IMG/VR virus record: IMGVR_UViG_3300033149_006669
Span: 1-25,065 of that record
Strand: one strand, 5' to 3'
From: a virus
Length of the DNA: 25,065 bases
A program made the translations under genes and the position numbers. Positions within the stretch are counted from its first letter, which is position 1; each line of letters begins with the position of its first letter. Below, one piece after another: positions 6,076 through 11,871 of the stretch. The notes below the pieces were generated by a model. It had not been told where the DNA came from. It was given only the letters and a program-made list of their open reading frames with translations, and did no database searches.

Positions 6076-6787
6076 TTGTTGTTCCTCCAAATAAAAGAAA
6101 GAGTAGCTGGCTTAAACACCAAGGAGAACACAACCCAATTTGGATATCTGGCTGAGAATAAACCAACTACCTCGGAGTTTCCTCCAACTTGATTCGGCTC
6201 TCGGGAATAATAAGGCTACCCCTTACCATCCCATGTTCGCAAAAGGAACATGGTTAGACCCGCGTAGGGAGAGAGTTCTTCCTCATTACCCTTAAAACTC
6301 TCTCTCCGTCACCCCTTCAGCGAGCTTAGGGGTTTGGAAGAACCCTGGGTCAGTCCCTCACCTACTTCTTCCCGAAATGGAAGAAATAGGCTTCACCTTA
6401 TTGGAGGTTTCGGTAACCCTCTCATGGTAAGAGGGTCGGGACTCGCCTTTACCCACCATATCTCTATGATGGAACCTCACTTCTATGAGCAGGTTCTCCC
6501 CGAGAACCGCCCAGTTTAACGAGAACTGAGAACGCTCAGAGTGCAGGGACACTCTCATCAAATCTCAAGCGCGGGACTTACCTTCCTCATCTCATCGGAA
6601 GAGTTTACGGCGCTTAGAACTTGATAAGAGCTGCGACTTCCGCACGGCTCGCTGGCTCGGAGGGAAAACAAGCTCTTTACTTGCAGACCTCCCGAGGAGG
6701 GAGGAAAGAGCTTTCGCCGCCCTTACACAAACTGAGTTCGGGGGTAAGGTAACTGCCCTCAACAAGAGGAAGAAGAAAAGGATGGAC

Positions 6788-7012
6788 TTATGCACAGCCC
6801 GCTACCTCAAATGCCTGGTTATCTCTATCCAAATTCCGAGGAAGGAGGAGGAAAAAAATGAAAAGAGGGAGGATAATCTCCCTTCCTTCCTCTAAGGCAA
6901 GGCAGAGGACTTTAGCACGGCTACCCACACGGAAGGCTCTTTCCCTGAAATAGAGTGCTTTCTCTTCCGCTTCAGCCTTTATGCAGTCCTATGCCTTCCA
7001 GAGAGCTTCCAC
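6788..7012 (-). CDS. Doubtful ORF with in-frame TAG
   Basis: A GTG at 7010-7012 sits 8 bases after GAAGGAGG. The frame reads VEALWKA, then TAG, then continues 66 more codons (DCIKAEAEEKALYFRERAFR...) to TAA at 6788-6790. The part after the TAG looks protein-like at first, but purine-rich DNA gives Glu/Lys/Arg-rich readings by chance. If real it would be a pseudogene or a TAG-recoded (for example pyrrolysine) gene; TAG ends at least six other genes here, so global recoding is unlikely. Confidence 0.15.
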
Positions 7013-7117
7013 GATACTCGCCTCCTTCTCCCTAGATTATGTCGTTATGGCATAACCTAAGAAGGAGCTAACGGTCATGAAAGCTCTCTTTCTTCCCTCG
7101 CGGTTACCTCGAACGAA

Positions 7118-7146
7118 GGGACTTTCGTCCCGTCTTACTCGGGACG
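7118..7146 (-). promoter_or_regulatory. Two mutually exclusive hairpins after a stop codon
   Basis: About 33 bases after the stop of the gene at 7179-7649, the minus-strand RNA can form CGTCCCG-N7-CGGGACG (7126-7146) or GGGAC-GAAA-GTCCC (7118-7131). The two share the same central bases and exclude each other. This could be a terminator, RNA-processing site or switch; no archaeal class is recognised. Confidence 0.35.
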
Positions 7147-7178
7147 CTACTTTATTTCAAGTAGGAAAAAAAAGGGGA

Positions 7179-7649
7179 TTAGGCAGATTCCTCTGCCTGA
7201 GTTTCCTGTTTCCGCTTCTTAGCGGCTCTTTTCGCGGAAGCTGAACGCTTACTTGCAATTATCGCGGCATCTTCAGGTAGAATGTCTTCAGCGGGAGTTA
7301 TTTCCCCCGCCTTAGTTTCTACCATAGCCACAGCTTCGTTATGCTTGACTCTCGCCGCCATACTGAATAAGCGTATGGCGGGTGTATAGGGTTTCCGCTT
7401 CTCATTCACTTTCCGTCGAGCTTCCTTAAGCTCGGCGTCAAGTCGGACTGCTTCCTCTGGATTTACCTGATGTCCAGAGAACAAGGCTGAGACTAGCGCG
7501 TTTCTTTGCTTGGTGAGAGCCGACTTAATCTTGGCTTCCTCAGCTGAGGCTTTTTGTGCTTTTTCCTTCTCTATGGTCGCTCTTCTGGAGTATGCGACAC
7601 TCCAGAATAAGCTCCTTTCAGCTTCCGTGAGAAGTTCTAGTTCAGACAT
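7179..7649 (-). CDS. Ala/Lys/Glu-rich coiled-coil protein, 156 aa
   Basis: I take the ATG at 7647-7649 (MSELELLTEAERSLFW); an in-frame TTG at 7682 would add MNENKKKGKEK. Neither has the TTTGGAGG typical of genes further left. The protein is almost entirely helical, with a coiled-coil-like centre (KEKAQKASAEEAKIKSALTK; RLDAELKEARRKVNEKRK) and a very basic C-terminus (ASKRSASAKRAAKKRK) that could bind DNA. No family recognised. An 18-bp inverted repeat (7100-7117 and 7674-7691) brackets the gene. Its codons are richer in GC than those of the genes to its right, suggesting a different history. Confidence 0.65.
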   Translation of the reverse strand: MSELELLTEAERSLFWSVAYSRRATIEKEKAQKASAEEAKIKSALTKQRNALVSALFSGHQVNPEEAVRLDAELKEARRKVNEKRKPYTPAIRLFSMAARVKHNEAVAMVETKAGEITPAEDILPEDAAIIASKRSASAKRAAKKRKQETQAEESA

Positions 7650-7737
7650 TTTCTCTTTCCCTTTTTTCTTGTTTTCGTTCAAGGTAACCGCTTTCCTCCG
7701 GTGTCTCCTTATGAAGGAGAGAAAAAAAATGGGAAGG

Positions 7738-7989
7738 TTATAACGATAGAGCTATCTCGTTGATTTTCTGGATTACCGGATAGAGAATACTATGTTTTTC
7801 AAGAATTGCTTTCAGGGTTTCATATTCCTGTTTTTCTAACATAGAATACTCAACCCTACCTCTGTCAGGGTGGGAATGGTTCTTATGTCGGTTTATCTTC
7901 TTGACAGCTTCATCAAAATTTCGACCTAAAACGAAATGCCCACAGAACAGGCATTTCGCCATGAAGGGATTGCTATATTTTGTTCCCAT
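7738..7989 (-). CDS. C2H2-type small zinc-finger protein, 83 aa
   Basis: The product has CLFCGHFVLG at residues 13-22 and HKNHSH at 35-40: C-x2-C-x18-H-x2to4-H, a zinc finger with a long first loop, followed by a helical C-terminus (KQEYETLKAILEKH). Start ATG at 7987-7989; no SD is seen, and the leader contains AAGGTAATTGCCCTCAA, a sequence that recurs near 6746. Likely a DNA-binding regulator; target unknown. Confidence 0.65.
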   Translation of the reverse strand: MGTKYSNPFMAKCLFCGHFVLGRNFDEAVKKINRHKNHSHPDRGRVEYSMLEKQEYETLKAILEKHSILYPVIQKINEIALSL

Positions 7990-8105
7990 TTTTCGGCACC
8001 GTTTGAGGGCAATTACCTTTAGTCGATAGTAATCAGCGGTTCACCTTTTCTATGCGTTTAAAAATGAGCCAAAAAGCAGGATGGGTTTTACCTCTCAGGG
8101 AGGAT

Positions 8106-8222
8106 TTACCCTCTACGACCGAACCTATACTTTTTGACTCGATTGAGGTAAAGCCGAACCCTACGAATTCCCCTAAAGGATTCTTCAGGTTCAGCCTTTT
8201 TGACCTTAATCACGTTCCCCAT
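8106..8222 (-). CDS. Possible basic peptide, 38 aa
   Basis: ATG at 8220-8222 opens a 38-codon frame (MGNVIKVKKAEPEESFRG..., ending in arginines). A TATA-like TTTTTAAAG lies on the minus strand at about 8257-8265, some 39 bases upstream, with a TTAACA operator just behind it (8294-8311). That promoter supports transcription, but the frame is short and has no SD, so the transcript could instead serve the zinc-finger gene downstream. The rest of 7990-8510 holds the operators listed separately and nothing else I can identify. Confidence 0.35.
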   Translation of the reverse strand: MGNVIKVKKAEPEESFRGIRRVRLYLNRVKKYRFGRRG

Positions 8223-8293
8223 CGCGATGGAGACACGCAAGTAAATAAGTGGGACTTTAAAAACATATCACTAGGGATTTACACTGTCCTATT

Positions 8294-8381
8294 TTAACAT
8301 ATCTCTGTTAGAAATTTTTGATTAACATAGAATTGTTAAAATCAAGGTCTGGAATTGGAATTTTTAACATAAAAATGTTAA
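8294..8381. promoter_or_regulatory. Cluster of three 18-bp operators TTAACA-N6-TGTTAA
   Basis: Three palindromes share the form TTAACA-TA-N4-TGTTAA: 8294-8311 (last base G), 8322-8339 and 8364-8381. A fourth lies at 9495-9512. The three sit upstream of the minus-strand promoter near 8257-8265. Repeated half sites with a constant 6-bp spacer indicate one dimeric repressor or activator. The longer palindromes at 302-335 and 10289-10322 share the outer TTAACA...TGTTAA bases. Confidence 0.65.
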
Positions 8382-8510
8382 GAGCTTTAAAAGACCTAAT
8401 AATGGATTCTTGTATTTAAAGGATTGAAAAATTGATTTTTCCATGTAAAGTTTAGGTTTAGTTTTTTCTAAAAGATTCTTAAAAAAAAAGATTGAAAAAA
8501 AAGAAGGTTT

Positions 8511-8735
8511 TTATAAAAGGGTTTCTTTTACATTTCTGTTTCTATAGGGGCTCTGGTAAAAAGGACTTTTAAATAATTTATGATATTGGTGGTTAAGTCC
8601 CGTTTTTTCCATCATTTTTAATTCCTTAAATCGTAAACAACGTTTTAGTTGTTCCCGATTCAAGGAATACGCTAATGGACACTGTCTTGGATGAAAATAG
8701 AAACATCCTTTCCCATCTATAGGACAGATTTCCAT
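8511..8735 (-). CDS. Cys-rich small protein, 74 aa
   Basis: ATG 7 bases after AGAGGGG, 14 bp downstream of the KOW-protein gene, so the two form an operon. Cysteines 4, 11, 19 and 33 (CPIDGKGC...CPLAYSL...KRC) suggest one metal or iron-sulphur site; the tail is basic and rich in tyrosine and asparagine. Similar in style to the other CP-type mini-proteins in the window. Function unknown. Confidence 0.65.
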   Translation of the reverse strand: MEICPIDGKGCFYFHPRQCPLAYSLNREQLKRCLRFKELKMMEKTGLNHQYHKLFKSPFYQSPYRNRNVKETLL

Positions 8736-8749
8736 TTTTTTCCCCTCTA

Positions 8750-9436
8750 CTATAAAAGGGTTCGTTTTTTAACGTATTTTTCGCATAGCACTTTAAAATC
8801 AGGGGAACAAAACGTACAGGCCGAAATCCAATTAGCTTCTAAAACGGTTGCATAACAAACTCGCATTCGTCGTAAAAGTTCTTTATAGTCTGCTTCGTTC
8901 ATTTTTGAAAGTGAAACAGCGTTTTTTGGTTTTTTAGGTCTCTTTTCTGAGATATACGCTAAACGGATTGAAAAAACCTTGTCTTTATATTTCTCGAATT
9001 TTACTTTAGCCATTTTTCCAGAAATACTTAAGATTTTTCCCCTTGAGCCTTTAAAAATCCCTTTGTGAACATAAACCGTTTGACCAACGGTTTTATGTCC
9101 TTTAATTCGTTTAGCGTATTCTATAAATTCCTCCTTCTCGATAAGACCTAATATTTTAATTTTTCTTAGGTAGTCTGGTGTGACTCCGTCTTTAAACCGA
9201 AGGAGGAAATAGTTTTTAACGCCTCCTTCAACGAGAATCCCTTTTATCGTCGGATTTCCTGAAAGTTCCTGAATTCTGTGTAATTTTGGTTCTTTCGTTC
9301 TTGCTAAAACCCAATTTTCCGAAAAAACCCATTTAAGAGCTTTTTCTACGTATTGGGCCAAGAACAGAGCCTCTTTTGAGGAAAAAATCTCTGTCTGGGA
9401 TTTTTTCACGACTTGAAGGCTTTTTTGATTCACCAT
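8750..9436 (-). CDS. KOW-domain protein, possibly NusG/Spt5-like, 228 aa
   Basis: Residues about 117-153 (VGQTVYVHKGIFKGSRGKIL...VKFEKY) form a clear KOW motif, as in NusG/Spt5 elongation factors and some ribosomal proteins. The preceding region (FLLRFKDGVTPDYLRKIKILGLIEKEEF) sits where an NGN domain would, but I cannot recognise NGN with confidence. The C-terminus is basic, with C-x-x-C (CTFC) and further cysteines. If Spt5-like it would bind RNA polymerase and promote viral transcription. Start ATG at 9434-9436 with only a weak ribosome binding site (GAAGGTC); upstream are a TATA-like TTAAAT near 9471 and an operator at 9495-9512. The gene ends TAG TAG. Confidence 0.65.
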   Translation of the reverse strand: MVNQKSLQVVKKSQTEIFSSKEALFLAQYVEKALKWVFSENWVLARTKEPKLHRIQELSGNPTIKGILVEGGVKNYFLLRFKDGVTPDYLRKIKILGLIEKEEFIEYAKRIKGHKTVGQTVYVHKGIFKGSRGKILSISGKMAKVKFEKYKDKVFSIRLAYISEKRPKKPKNAVSLSKMNEADYKELLRRMRVCYATVLEANWISACTFCSPDFKVLCEKYVKKRTLL

Positions 9437-9494
9437 AGACCTTCAGATTATTAATATCAGCCTCAAAATTTAAGCTAAACTATATTATCGTTTT

Positions 9495-9512
9495 TTAACA
9501 TAGACCTGTTAA
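9495..9512. promoter_or_regulatory. Fourth TTAACA-N6-TGTTAA operator
   Basis: A perfect copy of the palindrome found three times near 8300, located about 25 bases upstream of the TATA-like element of the KOW-protein gene. It suggests that the KOW operon and the 8222 promoter are controlled by the same factor. Confidence 0.6.
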
Positions 9513-9760
9513 AAGTCTTGTGTTCTAAACTCATTTTTTCGTCGAAAGTGTTAAAAATCAAGGTTCAATCCTTAAGGTAAAAACGTATTAGTCAATCTTA
9601 GACCGAAATCCAGACCTCATTTTTTCATTTTTCCATCAAGACAAAATAAACCATTTTTGAGTTTGTTTTAATAGAATAAGCATTTTTCTCTAAGATTTAG
9701 TCCGACTTGAAGGTAAACATTTTTCGTATGCGGTAATATTTCCCATAAGACCATAAGACT

Positions 9761-9795
9761 TATCTTAAATATAAGATATTATTCCTACAGGAATA
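9761..9795. repeat. Two adjacent palindromes
   Basis: TATCTTA-AATA-TAAGATA (9761-9778) is followed at once by TATTCCT-AC-AGGAATA (9780-9795). They lie 40-90 bases ahead of the 19-bp iterons. A 13-codon frame (MRKARIWAFVSKK, 9811-9852) follows and may be a leader peptide or a gene remnant. The rest of 9437-9986 is AT-rich with no gene. Confidence 0.5.
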
Positions 9796-9837
9796 TTTAT
9801 GGTGTAAATTATGAGGAAGGCACGCATCTGGGCGTTT

Positions 9838-9935
9838 GTCTCAAAAAAATGAGACAATCCTAGATTTTTGAGACAATCTTGTTTTTCTGGGACAATATCA
9901 AGATTTTGAGACTGTCTTGTTTTTCTGAGACTGTC
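9838..9935. repeat. Five 19-bp iterons (TGAGACAATC / TGAGACTGTC)
   Basis: The 10-mer begins at 9850, 9869, 9888, 9907 and 9926, exactly 19 bases apart each time: TGAGACAATC twice, TGGGACAATA once, TGAGACTGTC twice. The first copy is also one arm of GTCTCA-N6-TGAGAC (9838-9855). Regular iterons near palindromes in an AT-rich gap are typical of replication initiator binding sites or of multi-operator promoters. No initiator gene is recognised in the window. Confidence 0.65.
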
Positions 9936-9986
9936 GCATCAAATACATTCATATAAAACTAAAATAAAAAACAGAAAAAAAAGGGA

Positions 9987-10187
9987 TTATTTTTCGAGGT
10001 CTCTTTCGAGTTCATCTAAAAGCCTTTCGATGCTTTCGATGTCCTCGAAATCTATCTCGAAGCCACCCACTCGGGTAGTAGGGAACCCGTCGGCGTCCGC
10101 GAGATAGATTGCAACCCCATAATCTCGCGGGTAGACCAAAAATCGTGGCTCCATCATATCACCGCATTTACATCGTTCATCACTCAT
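9987..10187 (-). CDS. Acidic small protein with N-terminal CxC, 66 aa
   Basis: ATG at 10185-10187, no SD; stop TAA. The N-terminus has MSDERCKCGDMMEP, the middle is beta-rich (RFLVYPRDYGVAIYLADADG), and the end is an acidic helix (EDIESIERLLDELERDLEK). Two cysteines alone are few for a metal site unless it dimerises. Function unknown. Confidence 0.6.
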   Translation of the reverse strand: MSDERCKCGDMMEPRFLVYPRDYGVAIYLADADGFPTTRVGGFEIDFEDIESIERLLDELERDLEK

Positions 10188-10244
10188 ATTTAAGTCTTTA
10201 AAAATGCATCATCTGAAACATCTTAGACTCGAATAGGACAAAAA

Positions 10245-10260
10245 TGTTCCAAATGGAACA
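10245..10260. promoter_or_regulatory. Operator-like palindrome TGTTCCA-AA-TGGAACA
   Basis: Perfect 7-bp arms; a second copy with one base changed is at 10354-10369. It sits 58 bp upstream of the gene ending at 9987 and is presumably bound by a dimeric regulator. Confidence 0.5.
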
Positions 10261-10269
10261 ACTCCCCAG

Positions 10270-10322
10270 AAATATATAGAGGGGGGGCTTTAACAATTAA
10301 TAGAGGACTGTTAATTGTTAAA
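10270..10322 (+). promoter_or_regulatory. TATA box plus 34-bp palindrome, second copy
   Basis: AAATATATA (about 10270-10279) is followed by TTTAACAATTAA-N10-TTAATTGTTAAA (10289-10322). In reading direction it matches the minus-strand arrangement at 302-352, including the first three and last two spacer bases (TAG...TG). Here it points rightward into the 24-bp repeat array, where no plus-strand gene starts until 11218, so it may drive a non-coding transcript. Confidence 0.6.
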
Positions 10323-10340
10323 CAGAACACTATTAGAAAA

Positions 10341-10389
10341 ATCACTAGTGATATGTTCCAAATAGAACATTACTACTCCCGAGTAGTAA
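10341..10389. promoter_or_regulatory. Three successive palindromes
   Basis: ATCACTAGTGAT (10341-10352, perfect), ATGTTC-CAAATA-GAACAT (10353-10370, relative of 10245-10260) and TTACTACTC-CC-GAGTAGTAA (10370-10389) lie end to end. Such packing suggests a complex control or origin region. Confidence 0.5.
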
Positions 10390-10635
10390 ACTGAACAATT
10401 GTATATCTTCAAAGTAATATGAAAGTAATTATTATGATATTATGCCGAACTTGAATTAAGACTAACACTATTTGTAAATCATAAGTTTTAGTTTAATCTT
10501 ATATCGCTAGAGAATGGGCGAATGAAGTTTTTTCTAGAACTAAAACTATACATCTGTGAGCTAAAAATAGGTGTTCGGATTTTTAGCTAACACTAACACT
10601 TCGTAATAATTACATAATACTTTAGTCTCATACCA

Positions 10636-11075
10636 AACTCAAAATTAAGTTTCATGTTTAACTTAATATTAAGTTTTATTCTAAGCTTAAAATTAAGTTT
10701 CATCTTAAGCTTAAAATTAAGATTCAGCTGAGGCTTAATATTGAGTTTCAGTTTAGAGTTAATATTAAGATTTATATCAGACTTAAAATTAAGATTCAAT
10801 TTAAACTTAATATTAAGATTTAATCTAAGCTTAATATTAAGTTTCAATTTAGAGTCAATATTAAGTTCCATATCAGACTTAAAATTAAGATTCAATTGAG
10901 GCTTAATATTAAGATTCATCTTTAACTTAAAATTAAGTTTCATGTTAAACTCAAAATTAAGTTTCATGTTAGACTAAAACTTTGAAACTTTAGCTTCAGT
11001 TTTTACTTAAAATTAAGATTTAATTGAGACTAAAAATTAAGTTTTATCTGAAACTGAAACTTCAGTTTTTTCTGA
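10636..11075. repeat. Array of 14+ tandem 24-bp repeats with internal palindrome
   Basis: From 10636 to 10971 fourteen units of exactly 24 bases run head to tail without spacers; each has a core CTTAAAATTAAG or CTTAATATTAAG (a few with one change, e.g. CTCAA), which is itself a palindrome. Degenerate units continue to about 11075. Because 24 is a multiple of 3, an open frame of 8-residue repeats (K-L-N-F-K-L...) appears on the minus strand, but its ATG is inside a repeat and has no ribosome binding site, so I treat it as non-coding. TCGCTAGAGA (about 10504) and TCGCTAGCGA (about 11104) flank the array. Likely roles are origin iterons or a partition (centromere-like) site. Confidence 0.75.
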
Positions 11076-11150
11076 AATTTTAGTTTTATGACAGAGTAAA
11101 AGATCGCTAGCGACATAGACTGCCACCGCGGAGCAAAATTCAAAAGCTAT

Positions 11151-11178
11151 ATATCAAGATATCAAGATATCAAGATAT
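11151..11178. repeat. Short tandem repeat ATATCAAG x3
   Basis: Three perfect 8-base copies followed by ATAT lie just upstream of the promoter of the 11218 gene. Could be an operator array or DNA-unwinding element. The rest of 10188-11217 has no gene I can support. Confidence 0.5.
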
Positions 11179-11188
11179 ACCAATACAT

Positions 11189-11196
11189 TTATATAC
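11189..11196 (+). promoter_or_regulatory. TATA box for leaderless regulator gene
   Basis: TTTATATA lies about 25 bases before the ATG at 11218, with no SD between. This is the standard archaeal layout for a leaderless message. Confidence 0.65.
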
Positions 11197-11217
11197 ATCT
11201 AAATCAAAGATAAAAAT

Positions 11218-11367
11218 ATGGCAAGAATGCTTATAACAATCAGAGAGAAGACGGCTGAGCGGTTTCGGGAGGCGGCAATGCGGAAGTTTGGATGGGGCAG
11301 GGGTTCCCTATCAAGAGCGGCAGAAGAAGCCCTCATCCTCTGGCTCAAGGAGAATTCCACTACATAA
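11218..11367 (+). CDS. Small ribbon-helix-helix-like protein, 49 aa
   Basis: ATG start placed by the TATA box. The product starts MARMLITIREKTAERFREAA: a short strand, then a helix, a glycine-rich turn (KFGWGRGS), and a second helix (LSRAAEEALILWLKE). This resembles ribbon-helix-helix/CopG-like repressors of archaea, which bind palindromes as dimers. It could recognise one of the palindromic operators in the adjacent 1-kb control region; this is inference. It is the first plus-strand gene, ahead of the terminase. Confidence 0.7.
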   Translation: MARMLITIREKTAERFREAAMRKFGWGRGSLSRAAEEALILWLKENSTT

Positions 11368-11409
11368 AACACAAAGTTTTTAAGACCATAAGTAATATGC
11401 ATTATTCGA

Positions 11410-11871
11410 GTGAAAATGGCTCGCCCATGTAGTGTATGCAATCACCCTGACGTCGCAGAGATAAACGACCATCTCATCAGGGGCGATATGACATACAGAG
11501 AACTCTCCGAGCAATACGGACTCTCTCAATATTCTCTGGGCAATCACAAACGCAAATGCATCAAGAAAGTCATAGATGGCATGCAAAAACAGGTCATCGA
11601 GAAGATCAAGGCTTCATATCTATCCACAATCGATGCCTGCAACCTCGTCATTAACAAACTCCCAGAGATGATAGAAACAGGAGATCCGACCTTCACGCAA
11701 GTCCTGGAATTCATGAAGCTTCGTTCCGAACTCCTTGGCGAAAAATTAGGTCCTCCGGAAATCAAGATAGTCTGGGGCGCAGGACTCGAAGAAGAGGAAG
11801 AGGAGATAACAAATAAGGAAGCAGACGGTGAGGAGATTGCAGCGGAAATCTCTGAAATCTCCGGTGGTTAA
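11410..11871 (+). CDS. Terminase small subunit-like protein (zinc/HTH)
   Basis: The N-terminus has CSVCNH (C7, C10, H11), a helix-turn-helix region (MTYRELSEQYGLSQYSLGNHK) and HKRKC (H46, C50), the layout of phage small-terminase-like DNA-binding proteins. A middle helical part follows (LEFMKLRSELLGEKLGPPEIKIVW), with an acidic tail (EEEEEEITNKEADGEE). Small subunits recognise viral DNA and load the large subunit. Start is GTG 11410 or ATG 11416; a TATA-like GTTTTTAAG near 11375 fits the GTG as leaderless. Its 3' end overlaps the terminase large subunit by 44 bases, as expected for partners. Confidence 0.75.
   Translation: MKMARPCSVCNHPDVAEINDHLIRGDMTYRELSEQYGLSQYSLGNHKRKCIKKVIDGMQKQVIEKIKASYLSTIDACNLVINKLPEMIETGDPTFTQVLEFMKLRSELLGEKLGPPEIKIVWGAGLEEEEEEITNKEADGEEIAAEISEISGG

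Larger units (their letters stand above)
6100..7178 (-). ncRNA. Candidate large structured RNA or degenerate region, no convincing gene
   Basis: About 1.1 kb without a plausible gene on either strand and visibly richer in GC than the flanks. Perfect hairpins include CCATGTTC/GAACATGG (6231-6253), GAGAGAGTT/AACTCTCTC (6269-6304), ACCCCT/AGGGGT (6311-6333), ACCCTCT/AGAGGGT (6416-6436), GGTTCTC/GAGAACC (6492-6508), a two-tier stem AAGCTCTTT + CCTCCC (6670-6713), GGGAG/CTCCC (6867-6882), GTTATG/CATAAC (7044-7056) and the overlapping pair at 7118-7146. On the minus strand one loop is GAAA (GNRA type), and neighbouring genes are minus-strand, so I favour that direction. A block like GCCGTGC-N2-AAGTC occurs three times on the minus strand (near 6633, 6784, 6908). 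Strand and RNA nature are inference. Confidence 0.35.

Noticed and set aside
5783-6166. 127-codon minus-strand frame across the paralogue B gene
   Set aside because: Shadow frame of 5638-6075 with poor composition.
6377-6430. Pilin-like peptide MEEIGFTLLEVSVTLSW on the plus strand
   Set aside because: Only 17 codons, no ribosome binding site, lies in the hairpin-rich segment; the resemblance to the type IV pilin signal is probably chance.
6601-6660. Group II intron domain V-like stem (GAGCCGTGCGG...)
   Set aside because: The stem is too short (about 23 instead of 34 bases), and no maturase or other intron domain is seen.
10593-10967. Minus-strand frame of 8-residue repeats (MKLNFEFNMKLNFKL...)
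   Set aside because: A direct by-product of 24-bp repeats (24 is divisible by 3); its ATG lies in a repeat and no ribosome binding site or leaderless promoter precedes it.
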